Position numbers and translations under genes: made by a program. Below, piece after piece: positions 44,818 to 53,139 of a DNA stretch of 64,000 bases (the first letter of the stretch is position 1; each line of letters starts with the position of its first letter). The notes beneath the pieces were generated by a model. That model made no database searches, was not told the DNA's origin, and was given only the letters and a program-made list of their open reading frames with translations. Source of the stretch: an uncultured Clostridia bacterium (GTDB lineage: Bacteria > Bacillota > Clostridia > UMGS1810). Location: positions 248,001 through 312,000 of the forward strand of contig CAKSJG010000001.1 in the NCBI GenBank assembly GCA_934463165.1. The letters run 5' to 3'.

Positions 44818-45879
44818 CTATCCGCTGCTTTTATCAAGAAGTTTAAACAACAGTGCACATGCGCGCCTCAAAAGCTCTTCATCTTCTTTTTTATCATTAA
44901 TCCGTTTTAATGTCTCGGCTGCGCAAAATCCGGACAGGGTTTTATCCCGACAATATTTTTCCGCCTCAAATTTAACTGCTGATTTATCGGTTATTTTTAT
45001 ATTATATTCCGACAAAGATGTATAAATATAATCAAGGTCGGTGAATGCATCAATGCTGTTTTCTCCGACTAATGTTATACTGTAAGAATCATTTGATGAT
45101 ACAAGGAGAGTGAGCAGCTTGTTTGTAAGTTCATAATAACTGCATATACCGCTTATATTAACATCAAGCCTGATGTATTTCGACTGCGAGCATACAATAA
45201 AATTGATTTCCGTTTTTCTATCGCTTACCACTGCTTCAATAAATCCTTTTTCACCGCATTCGTCAAAGCCACGTCCCTGAATGATTCCGGAGTATGCATA
45301 AAAAGTATTTCCCACACGCTTAAGATCAGAAAATTCGTGCATATGCCCGAGAGCCGCATAATTAAAACCGCATTTTGAAAGCGACAATGCCGACAGCGGA
45401 TTATAGACACTGTTTGCATTATTTGCATCTCCGTGAACACAAAAGATATTAATATAGTTGCCATCGGCGCGAAAATCATTCGGCAAAAGCGTCTTTGGCT
45501 CATATTCCGAGAAAAAAGATATACCGTAAATTTTTGTATTCAGCCGTTCAAGAGTAAAGCATTCAATTTCACGACATCCGAATATATGCAGATTATCGGG
45601 AGCATTTGCCAAGCAATATTTTATTATATCCGACGAATACGGATCATGATTGCCGCATGAATAAAACACGGGAACGGCACATGACCTGACAAACGACAAA
45701 AACATGTCGGCAAATTTTGTGCCGACATTTCCGCCGTCGAATATATCTCCGCTTAAAACCGCCGCATCACAGGCAGATGCCTTCAGAAAGAATTTTCTGC
45801 ATGAATTTTCTTCATTTGCGGATGCAGACGAACTCCCCAAATGGAAATCTGCTCCATGCAAAATCTTTATATGAGACAT
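44818..45879 (-). CDS. YhaO/SbcD-like metallophosphoesterase
   Basis: A 353-residue calcineurin-like phosphoesterase. Metal-binding motifs are HGADFHLGS (D-x-H), LSGDIFDGG, SCGNHDPYSSD and VHGD followed by GHMHEF. Together with the ATPase that follows it resembles the YhaO-YhaN or SbcD-SbcC nuclease pair. The ATG has an AGGGGTG site and a strong promoter upstream, divergent from the fusion gene. Confidence 0.88.
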   Translation of the reverse strand: MSHIKILHGADFHLGSSSASANEENSCRKFFLKASACDAAVLSGDIFDGGNVGTKFADMFLSFVRSCAVPVFYSCGNHDPYSSDIIKYCLANAPDNLHIFGCREIECFTLERLNTKIYGISFFSEYEPKTLLPNDFRADGNYINIFCVHGDANNANSVYNPLSALSLSKCGFNYAALGHMHEFSDLKRVGNTFYAYSGIIQGRGFDECGEKGFIEAVVSDRKTEINFIVCSQSKYIRLDVNISGICSYYELTNKLLTLLVSSNDSYSITLVGENSIDAFTDLDYIYTSLSEYNIKITDKSAVKFEAEKYCRDKTLSGFCAAETLKRINDKKEDEELLRRACALLFKLLDKSSG

Positions 45880-45923
45880 ATATCACACCCCTTGCGTAAA
45901 ATTGTTTAACATATATATTTATT

Positions 45924-45952
45924 ATTTTAACATTATAAAGAGTAAAAGTCAA
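45924..45952 (-). promoter_or_regulatory. Sigma-A promoter of the yhaO/yhaN-like genes
   Basis: On the minus strand TTGACT, a 17-base spacer and TAAAAT. It is divergent from and only 19 bases away from the promoter of the fusion gene. Confidence 0.65.
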
Positions 45953-45971
45953 TAAAACTGTCTAACTCTTA

Positions 45972-46000
45972 TTGACAATAAATTCTCTGTTTGTTATAAT
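45972..46000 (+). promoter_or_regulatory. Consensus sigma-A promoter of the TIM/AMP-ligase fusion gene
   Basis: TTGACA, a 17-base spacer and TATAAT: both boxes are perfect. AAAGGA and the ATG follow about 30 bases later. Confidence 0.8.
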
Positions 46001-46036
46001 TTTTAATGTTTACATAATTTAACAGAAAGGAATGGT

Positions 46037-48568
46037 ATGATAATGAAAATTGCATTTTCAACGCTCTGTTGCCCGAACTATGAATGGAAAGATATTTTTT
46101 CTATGGCTACAGACCTGCGATTTAACGGAATTGAAGTGCGTCACATAAAAGAAGACGACTCATCATCTCCGTTTTCGTATGAAAAATGCAGCGAAACAGC
46201 TGCAAAACTTAAAAAGTTAAGGATAGAGATACCTTGCCTATCTACGGGCGGATGCCTTAACGACAGCGAAAATTGGAACGAAACTAAGAAGGAAATCATT
46301 TCATACCTAAAAATTGCATCACGTATCGGTGTGAAATATATCAGAATTCTCGGAGATCTGAAAGCCGAACCGGCGGAATCGGTCAGCGATGATTTGGTTG
46401 CCGATAAGCTTCGCGAGCTTATTCCGTATGCTGAAGAGTCAAACGTTACTCTGCTTGTTGAAACCAACGGCGTATATTCGGATACAAAAAGACTTTGCAC
46501 ACTTTTAAACGAGGTTGCAAGCGATAATGTTGCGGCATTGTGGGATGTTCACCATCCGTACAGATTCTTCGGAGAAAAGCCCGAAGAAACCCTTACAAAC
46601 CTCGGTGCATATATCAAACACGTTCATATAAAAGATTCTGTTATGAACGAAAATAATGAGGTTGAATATAAAATAATCGGCGAGGGTGATATTCCGATTG
46701 ACGATATCATGCTTGCGTTAAAGTCTATAAACTATGATGGATATGTAACGCTCGAATGGCTCAAGCGCTGGAACCCGGATTTAACCGACGCATGTATTCT
46801 TTTTCCCAAATTTATTGATTTTATGGAAAAATACACTATGGGTTCGTCAAGAAACAATCATCTTCAGGATAATATCCGCGGAACCGGAAAATATGTATGG
46901 CCGAAAGAAACGATCATTGATATGACATTTCCGCAGGTACTTGACCGCATGGTAGATGAATTTCCCGATCAATACTGTTTCAGATATACAACTCTTGATT
47001 ACACACGAACATACAGTGAATTCAGAGACGATGTTGATACCTTTGCACGTTCGCTGCTCGCGCTTGGTGTAAAACCGGGAGATCATGTCGCAATATGGGC
47101 AACGAATGTCCCGGCATGGTATATAACATTTTGGGCAACGGTTAAAATCGGCGCAGTGCTTGTCACGGTAAATACGGCGTATAAAATATATGAAACCGAA
47201 TACCTGCTCAAACAATCCGACACACATACTCTTGTTATGATCGGAGAATATAAAACAAGCAATTACATTGAAATTATGCAGACTCTCTGCCCTGAGCTTG
47301 CAAGCCTTAAAAAGGGTGAGCAGCTTCATTCAAAAAGACTCCCGTTCCTCAGAAATATTATAACCGTCGACTGTGAAATGCCCGGCGCACTCACATGGGA
47401 TGAAGCAATTGAGAAATCTTCGGAAAGAAGCATTGAAGAAGTATATATGAGAGCTGCGTCGGTAAATAAAAACGACGTATGCAATATGCAGTATACATCC
47501 GGAACAACGGGATTCCCAAAAGGCGTTATGCTCACGCATTATAATGTCGTAAACAACGGCAAGGCAATCGGCGACTGTATGGACTTATCCACTGCAGACA
47601 GAATGATGATACAGGTACCGATGTTTCACTGTTTCGGAATGGTGCTTGCAATGACCGCCTCCATGACGCACGGTGTGACGATGTCTCCGATACCGGCATT
47701 TTCACCGACAAAAGGACTTGACTGCATTAACAAAGAAAAAATAACCTGTTTCCACGGTGTGCCGACAATGTTTATAGCGATGCTTTCCAATCCGAATTTT
47801 GACAAAACCGATTTTTCTCACATGAGAACGGGAATAATGGCAGGATCGCCGTGCCCCATTCAGACAATGAAAGAAGTTATCGAAAAAATGCACATGCCCG
47901 AAATATGCATTACATACGGTCAGACGGAAGCGTCACCGGCAACAACAATGAGCAAGATAACTGATTCCGTTGAAACAAGAGTAAACACGGTCGGCGGGCC
48001 GATATTCGGCGTTGAATGCAAAATTGTCGATCCCGAAACGAACGAAGAGCTTCCCGACGATACGGACGGAGAGTTTGTTGCAAGAGGGTACAACATAATG
48101 AAAGGTTACTATAAAATGCCCGCAGCAACAGCCGCTGCCATCGACAGTGAAGGCTGGCTTCATTCGGGTGATCTTGCAAGAAGAACACCCGAGGGGTACT
48201 TTAAAATTACGGGAAGAATCAAAGATATGATTATCCGCGGCGGAGAGAATATATATCCTAAAGAAATTGAGGACTTTATATATACGCATCCCGAGGTAAG
48301 CGACGTTCAGGTTATAGGGGTCCCTGACAAGCAGTATGGTGAAGAAGTAATGGCATGTGTAATTCCTAAAAATGACAGCACGCTCACGGTAGACGAGCTG
48401 CGTGAATTTATTGTTGCAAATATCGCAAAACACAAGGTACCGAAATACATAAGGTTTGTTGACAGCTTCCCGATGAATGCAGCCGGAAAAATTCTTAAAT
48501 ATAAAATGAGAGAGGAAGCCATAGAATATCTCGGGCTGCAGGATGCAGACAAAATCGTTACGGCATAG
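46037..48568 (+). CDS. Fusion: sugar isomerase/epimerase-like TIM barrel + acyl-CoA synthetase
   Basis: An 843-residue single reading frame with two enzymes. Residues 1 to about 270 form a xylose-isomerase-like TIM barrel with the four expected metal ligands: Glu142 (VETNG), Asp170 (WDVHHPY), His197 (KHVHIKD) and Glu240 (TLEW). From about 285 (KYVWPKETIIDMTFPQ, the normal start of stand-alone acyl-CoA synthetases) an ANL-superfamily adenylating enzyme follows. It has YTSGTTGFPKG at 486-496, YGQTE at 627-631, SGD at 710-712, GRIKDMIIRGGENIYPKE, and the catalytic Lys818. Both halves look active. The ligase half most resembles medium/long-chain fatty acyl-CoA synthetases. The substrate of the barrel is unknown. 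It is cytoplasmic, with no signal peptide. Confidence 0.9.
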   Translation: MIMKIAFSTLCCPNYEWKDIFSMATDLRFNGIEVRHIKEDDSSSPFSYEKCSETAAKLKKLRIEIPCLSTGGCLNDSENWNETKKEIISYLKIASRIGVKYIRILGDLKAEPAESVSDDLVADKLRELIPYAEESNVTLLVETNGVYSDTKRLCTLLNEVASDNVAALWDVHHPYRFFGEKPEETLTNLGAYIKHVHIKDSVMNENNEVEYKIIGEGDIPIDDIMLALKSINYDGYVTLEWLKRWNPDLTDACILFPKFIDFMEKYTMGSSRNNHLQDNIRGTGKYVWPKETIIDMTFPQVLDRMVDEFPDQYCFRYTTLDYTRTYSEFRDDVDTFARSLLALGVKPGDHVAIWATNVPAWYITFWATVKIGAVLVTVNTAYKIYETEYLLKQSDTHTLVMIGEYKTSNYIEIMQTLCPELASLKKGEQLHSKRLPFLRNIITVDCEMPGALTWDEAIEKSSERSIEEVYMRAASVNKNDVCNMQYTSGTTGFPKGVMLTHYNVVNNGKAIGDCMDLSTADRMMIQVPMFHCFGMVLAMTASMTHGVTMSPIPAFSPTKGLDCINKEKITCFHGVPTMFIAMLSNPNFDKTDFSHMRTGIMAGSPCPIQTMKEVIEKMHMPEICITYGQTEASPATTMSKITDSVETRVNTVGGPIFGVECKIVDPETNEELPDDTDGEFVARGYNIMKGYYKMPAATAAAIDSEGWLHSGDLARRTPEGYFKITGRIKDMIIRGGENIYPKEIEDFIYTHPEVSDVQVIGVPDKQYGEEVMACVIPKNDSTLTVDELREFIVANIAKHKVPKYIRFVDSFPMNAAGKILKYKMREEAIEYLGLQDADKIVTA

Positions 48569-48584
48569 GTGTGCGCAATAATAC

Positions 48585-48613
48585 TTGTAAAATTTATATT
48601 TTTGTGGTATTAT
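48585..48613 (+). promoter_or_regulatory. Sigma-A promoter of murI
   Basis: TTGTAA, a 17-base spacer and TATTAT between the fusion gene and murI. Confidence 0.5.
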
Positions 48614-48644
48614 ATTATTAAATACTGTTACGGAGTTAATTTTT

Positions 48645-49427
48645 ATGCCAAATAATGATAAACCGATAGGAGTATTTGACTCCGGTCTGGGCGGCATCAC
48701 GGTCCTTTCGGAGTTATATACTCTTATGCCGAATGAAAATTATATATACATCGGTGACAACAAAAACGCACCGTACGGAACAAAGAGCGAAGATGAGGTA
48801 TTTGACCATACCGAGGAGAATATAAAAAATTTGCTTAAAAATGAATGTAAGGCTATTGTCATTGCATGCAATACCGCTACAAGCATTGCGGCCGAAAGAC
48901 TGAGGAAACGTTACAGTGTACCGATAATAGGTATTGAACCGGCAATTAAACCGGCGGTCGTTTATCATCCGTCAAGTGTTGTTATTGTTATGGCAACGCC
49001 GCTTACACTCAAAAAAGAGAAGTTTTTAAACCTAATGAATAACTACAGCAGCATTTCAAGAATAATACCGCTCCCCTGCCCCGGTCTTGTTGAATTAATT
49101 GAAAAAGGCATAACGGACGGTGAGCAGATAGACATGTATCTTAAAAAGCTGTTTTCACCGCTTGCGAATGAAAACATAAGCACTGTGGTGCTCGGGTGCA
49201 CACATTATCCGTTTATAAAAAAATCAATTGAAAAATATTTTAATTTTAAGACGGATATTATAGACGGAGGCGAAGGAACGGCAAAAGAAACAAGAAGGAG
49301 ACTTGCCGAAATTGATTCTCTGAATAAAAACAAGCACCCGGGAAATATCGATTTCAGAAGCAGCTTGGATTTGAAAACCGAAATTGACCTGATGAAAAAA
49401 ATGTTTGAACGTCTTAAAAAACAATAA
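48645..49427 (+). CDS. murI: Glutamate racemase
   Basis: Makes D-glutamate for peptidoglycan, the substrate of MurD, which is also in this window. 260 residues. Catalytic cysteines are Cys75 (VIACNTATS) and Cys185 (VLGCTHYP), and GVFDSGLGG at the start is diagnostic. A terminator follows. Confidence 0.97.
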   Translation: MPNNDKPIGVFDSGLGGITVLSELYTLMPNENYIYIGDNKNAPYGTKSEDEVFDHTEENIKNLLKNECKAIVIACNTATSIAAERLRKRYSVPIIGIEPAIKPAVVYHPSSVVIVMATPLTLKKEKFLNLMNNYSSISRIIPLPCPGLVELIEKGITDGEQIDMYLKKLFSPLANENISTVVLGCTHYPFIKKSIEKYFNFKTDIIDGGEGTAKETRRRLAEIDSLNKNKHPGNIDFRSSLDLKTEIDLMKKMFERLKKQ

Positions 49428-49436
49428 CCGGCATAT

Positions 49437-49482
49437 AAAAAGCAGAAGCACACAGCATAGTGAACTTCTTGCTTTTTATTTT
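49437..49482. terminator. Terminator between convergent murI and fucosidase genes
   Basis: AAAAGCAGAAG pairs with CTTCTTGCTTTT (one bulge) around a 16-base loop. T-rich sequence follows on the plus strand and A/T-rich sequence on the other. Confidence 0.65.
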
Positions 49483-49524
49483 ATGAAAATATTAAATTAT
49501 AATATTTAATATAGCGGTATTTAA

Positions 49525-50763
49525 TCAAACAATATCTCCGACAGCAACTCTGACACAGTAATCTGTTCCGTAATCGTATCCGGTAAAATTGACTGTCAGA
49601 TCATCCTCATCCTTTGAATAATCAAGCTGCTCGTTATTATCCATCCATTTGATATTGGCAACATTAACACCGATATCATTAAACTTGATCATTCCCTCCG
49701 TTCCGGAAATATATGTCACATCACTGCTGCCTTTTCTTGCGAGATTGATATAGAAAAAATACAGATGTTTATCGTCTTTTAAAATAAAAACACTCGAATC
49801 CTCTCTATACCAATACGGTCTGCCGTTATAAACCGCATTACCGAAAATATTTATCCATTTACCTATAACATTAAGCGTAGCAAGAGGATACTGCGGAATA
49901 TTTCCATTTGAATCAGGACCTACATTAAAAAGATAATTTGCTCCCGCAGAACGTGATTTTACTAATGATGTTAATATTTGCATAGGTGATTTATAGTTTA
50001 TATCATCGGCGATACCCCAGTGCATATTTATGCTGTCACAAACTTCTCCGGATATATATTTGTCCATTCCGTCTCTGTTAATCGGACGTGCATTCCCTCT
50101 TTCATATGTTACGGAATCAATCTCCGGATGACCGACACTGCCTGTCGATGACAAACCTGTATTTGTAATTATCATTGCATCGGGCTGATATTTTCGGATC
50201 AAAGAATAAAGCTTATCTTCCTGCCATATATCACCCTCACCTTTCTTGCTCCAGTTTCCGTCAAACCAAAGTCCGCCTATCTTACCGTAATTTGTGCAAA
50301 GTAATTTTACATCGTTTCTCAGATACTCAAGATACCTGTCAAAATTCCCGTCAAAGTCCGGATGCCACCACTCCATTGTTGCATAATAAAAAAACGGAAC
50401 AATATCATGCTTTCTGCAAGCTGTGACAAATTCTTTTACAAGATCTCTTCCGGCTGCGCTGTGCATCACATCAAATTCGCTGTTTCCGCATGCGTCAAAC
50501 AAGTGAAATCCGTCATGATGCTTTGTTGTGAGAGTTATATATTTTGCACCGGAATTTTTTATTTGCAAAACCATATTTTCCATATTGCCGGGATTAAATT
50601 TTTTTGTCAGCTTATAATAATCCTCTTTTGTTATCAAGCCTGTTCGCAGTCTCGCGCTCCACTCGCCTTTTTCCAATATTGAATATAATCCGAAGTGTAC
50701 AAAAACTCCGAATCCGAGTTGCTCAAAATCTTTAATATATTTTTTTGCTTCAGGTATACTCAT
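49525..50763 (-). CDS. GH29 alpha-L-fucosidase
   Basis: 412 residues, no signal peptide, so probably cytoplasmic. The GH29 pattern is clear: FGVFVHFGLYSI near 18-29, TTKHHDGFHLFD at 79-90, and the nucleophile Asp168 in LWFDGNW. A short beta-sheet domain closes the protein. It would release fucose from imported oligosaccharides. The ATG at 50763 is preceded by AGGAG; a longer frame upstream has no ribosome site. It lies downstream of two gene remnants that separate it from the glycan operon. Confidence 0.9.
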   Translation of the reverse strand: MSIPEAKKYIKDFEQLGFGVFVHFGLYSILEKGEWSARLRTGLITKEDYYKLTKKFNPGNMENMVLQIKNSGAKYITLTTKHHDGFHLFDACGNSEFDVMHSAAGRDLVKEFVTACRKHDIVPFFYYATMEWWHPDFDGNFDRYLEYLRNDVKLLCTNYGKIGGLWFDGNWSKKGEGDIWQEDKLYSLIRKYQPDAMIITNTGLSSTGSVGHPEIDSVTYERGNARPINRDGMDKYISGEVCDSINMHWGIADDINYKSPMQILTSLVKSRSAGANYLFNVGPDSNGNIPQYPLATLNVIGKWINIFGNAVYNGRPYWYREDSSVFILKDDKHLYFFYINLARKGSSDVTYISGTEGMIKFNDIGVNVANIKWMDNNEQLDYSKDEDDLTVNFTGYDYGTDYCVRVAVGDIV

Positions 50764-50949
50764 TTTTAATTCTCCTAATGTTATTAATCTTATAGCCATT
50801 TGTAAAAGTCTGAAAACACAGGTTTCAGACTTTATTGCTATACTCATAAAGTTTGCATTATGACCGACAGTATTGGTATCATTCGAAATATCTCTTTTTT
50901 AGATAACTGTCTTCTTTATTAGTTTTTATAATTTTACGATCACCTATTG

Positions 50950-51154
50950 TTAGCTTTCAATGTTTAAATCGCAGCTTTCCGTATGAATTCCGTAAATTTT
51001 TGTGTATGCGTTGTCATCACCTATCTCGGTTATCGAGTCAGCTTCATTTACACGGACATTTTCAAAAACAATTTGCACAGGGGTTGCGGACAATAAGCGA
51101 CCAGAACATGGAGTCCTTAAGAGTTATGCCCTCAACATACACTTTTTTCCAATA
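50950..51154 (-). pseudogene. Frameshifted beta-helix (GH28-like) gene remnant
   Basis: On the minus strand 51142-51065 reads VYVEGITLKDSMFWSLIV, then a stop. In the next frame 51081-50950 continues with QIVFENVRVNEADSITEIG and ends at TAA. Joined, this looks like one or two turns of a right-handed beta-helix of the GH28 (polygalacturonase) or related type. The frame break is near 51075-51085, and the 5' part is missing. It is only about 65 codons, against several hundred for an intact enzyme. Confidence 0.6.
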
Positions 51155-51155
51155 T

Positions 51156-51184
51156 CCCACAGCACACAGTGTACTGCAGGATAC
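51156..51184. repeat. Hairpin A, related to hairpin B
   Basis: A 9-base stem with two mismatches (ATCCCACAG opposite CTGCAGGAT) and the 11-base loop CACACAGTGTA. Stem length, loop length and CCACAGCA...TGTACTG are shared with hairpin B at 51668-51696. It lies at the 3' side of the duplicated fragment. Confidence 0.55.
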
Positions 51185-51205
51185 CGTCAAATTTATATAA
51201 TTGTT

Positions 51206-51644
51206 TTAAAATTCCTTTTCACTGATCAATAAAAGCTTATGAGTATCGGCATCGGTTATATAGCATTTAATGCGGTTTAAGCCGGTAATATCAATAGGTT
51301 TTGTTTCGTATGCGGTAATACTGTTTGCTTCGATATCATATTTTTGAACGTCTGCCTTTTCAAGCTTTGAATAAACCTTGCCGTCAACCTCTTCATCGGA
51401 GTAACCGCAAATAATGATTGTTCCCTTATAGGAGTTTTCATCAGATTTGATTATATTTGCAGAAAATACCGCCGTGCCTTCGCCCTCATCAACGGTTATT
51501 TTATCGCCGAAAATTCCGAAGCCGCCGTCGTTTGAAGTTCTAAATGAATATTCATAGCTGTGCGGCAAAAAGACGTTTTCGTTTGCATATGATGAAACAG
51601 TATCGGAAATAACAAGCTTATAATCGCTGTCTGCACTCATAAGC
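51206..51644 (-). pseudogene. Truncated duplicate of the 55662-57464 gene (C-terminal part)
   Basis: An open frame whose last about 145 residues (MSADSDYKLVISDTVSSY to the end) nearly repeat the C-terminus of the secreted protein encoded at 55662-57464. Over 51331-51644 I count 8 base mismatches in 314 against 55787-56100; the last about 120 bases are more diverged. Homology stops abruptly at 51644, and only a few unrelated codons precede it (to about 51679). No signal peptide, ribosome site or promoter is evident, so it is a gene fragment rather than a functional protein. Confidence 0.8.
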
Positions 51645-51667
51645 ATACCTATACGGCTCTTTGAAAT

Positions 51668-51696
51668 AAACCACAGCATATAATGTACTGTGGTTT
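51668..51696 (-). terminator. Hairpin B, probable terminator of the glycan operon
   Basis: A perfect 9-bp stem (AAACCACAG with CTGTGGTTT) and 11-base loop, 12 bases after the stop of the GH4 gene. ATTTCAAAG follows on the minus strand, so the T-tract is short. It is homologous to hairpin A. Confidence 0.55.
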
Positions 51697-51707
51697 ATCA
51701 TCTTAAA

Positions 51708-53105
51708 TTATAAATTGTACATCGTTAAGTATTTCTTTGTATTTGCGCACATTTCCGCAAACAATTTTTTTGCATCTTTAAGACTGCATGTTACAAGCGG
51801 ATCATTTGAAAATGCAGAGAAAATTTTATTTAAATCTCTTTTTGCTATGGCATCCGAAAGAATCTCCTGTTCACCGCATATACGCGATATAAGAGGATAA
51901 ATGCTTTCGGGTATATTACCTGCAAATACAGGTGTAACGCTTCCGTTTCTGAACACTGCGTTTGTTTCAACAATTGCACCGATAGGCAGATTCGGGATTT
52001 GTCCTCTGTTGGGAATATTGACGTTTGTGACAAATTCATGAAGTCCGAGAAGTGCTCTGATCTGGTTAACACCGTCCTCACCGGTATTTTTTATTTCGGT
52101 TTTTTCTTCTCCGCTTATAAGCCGTGCACTCTTGGCAAGACGTTCTTTCAGATCTTCTTTTCTCCATGATACGGGGGTCAAGCCAAAATGCATTTCGGAT
52201 ACTCTCTCGGGGCTTTCAAGATACCATTTTCCCTCACAAAATTCAGACAAATGTCTGTCACCGGCTGCAGCGATAACACCAAATCGGAGGAACAGATCCA
52301 TTTTAACCTTTTCTTCGCATCTGAAATGACTGTTGAGCCAATTATCGTCAATATTTTTTCCCTTGCAATAACCCGCTTCGGCATATTTTTTGCAAAATTC
52401 TTTGTAATACGGATATAAATCAATTCCGTTATATTCGGCGCTCGTAAGCCATGTGAAATGGTTTACGCCCACAGGATTAACCTTAATTTCACAGCGTTCA
52501 GCTTTTTCAACACCTAATACCTCTTTTACCATTTCAGCCAAAAACTTTTGAGTGCCGAATACTTCATGGCAGCAGCCAAATGCGTTTATCTCGGGAAAAA
52601 CCCTGTAAAGAGTTTTGGTGCATAGAGTCATCGGATTTGTATAGTTTATAACCCATGCTTTCGGACAATATTTTTTGATATTTTCCGCAATTTCTTCATA
52701 CATCGGAACAGTTCGCATGGCGCGTATGATTCCTCCCGGACCTGATGTATCTCCGACAGACTGATAAATACCGTATTTTTCAGGTGCATGAACATCAGAC
52801 TGCATTTCGTCAAATGTTCCGGGTAAAATCGATATTACAACAAAGTTTGCATCTGTCAACGCTTCCTTTGCTGTTTTTACGGCCTTATAATCCCACATTG
52901 TAAGCGTGCCTTTTGCATCGTTAAATTTATTGCCGATTATTTCATTATGTTTGGCTGCCTCAAAATCTATGTCATAAAGATATACGCTTCCGCTTATATC
53001 ATCATGAGATACCAAATCACTCATAAAGCCCCACGCCCAACCGCGCGAACCACCGCCGATATACGCAATTTTTATATCGGATATTTTGCCGTTTTCTCTT
53101 TTCAT
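51708..53105 (-). CDS. lplD: GH4 alpha-galacturonidase (LplD-like)
   Basis: A 465-residue NAD- and metal-dependent GH4 glycosidase without signal peptide. IKIAYIGGGSRGWAWGFMSDL is the NAD-binding start, SVGDTSGPGGIIRAMRTVP and NYTNPMTLCT are family blocks, and metal ligands lie in GCCHEVFG (Cys179/His180 region) and VGVNHFTW (His217). The sequence follows B. subtilis LplD (alpha-galacturonidase) closely over its full length, better than alpha-glucosidase-type GH4. This points to pectin-derived oligosaccharides. It is the last intact gene of the operon beginning beyond the right edge. Confidence 0.88.
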   Translation of the reverse strand: MKRENGKISDIKIAYIGGGSRGWAWGFMSDLVSHDDISGSVYLYDIDFEAAKHNEIIGNKFNDAKGTLTMWDYKAVKTAKEALTDANFVVISILPGTFDEMQSDVHAPEKYGIYQSVGDTSGPGGIIRAMRTVPMYEEIAENIKKYCPKAWVINYTNPMTLCTKTLYRVFPEINAFGCCHEVFGTQKFLAEMVKEVLGVEKAERCEIKVNPVGVNHFTWLTSAEYNGIDLYPYYKEFCKKYAEAGYCKGKNIDDNWLNSHFRCEEKVKMDLFLRFGVIAAAGDRHLSEFCEGKWYLESPERVSEMHFGLTPVSWRKEDLKERLAKSARLISGEEKTEIKNTGEDGVNQIRALLGLHEFVTNVNIPNRGQIPNLPIGAIVETNAVFRNGSVTPVFAGNIPESIYPLISRICGEQEILSDAIAKRDLNKIFSAFSNDPLVTCSLKDAKKLFAEMCANTKKYLTMYNL

Positions 53106-53139
53106 AAAAACAAGTCCTTTCTTTATTTACACTGATGTA

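Noticed and set aside
47933..48700. 255-codon open frame antisense to the fusion gene
   Set aside because: It lies opposite the conserved ANL motifs of the fusion gene, has no ribosome site or recognisable domain, and is explained by the codon bias of the sense gene.
50999..51232. Short + strand open frames over the beta-helix remnant
   Set aside because: The minus-strand translation shows a recognisable beta-helix pattern, while the plus-strand frames give no meaningful protein.
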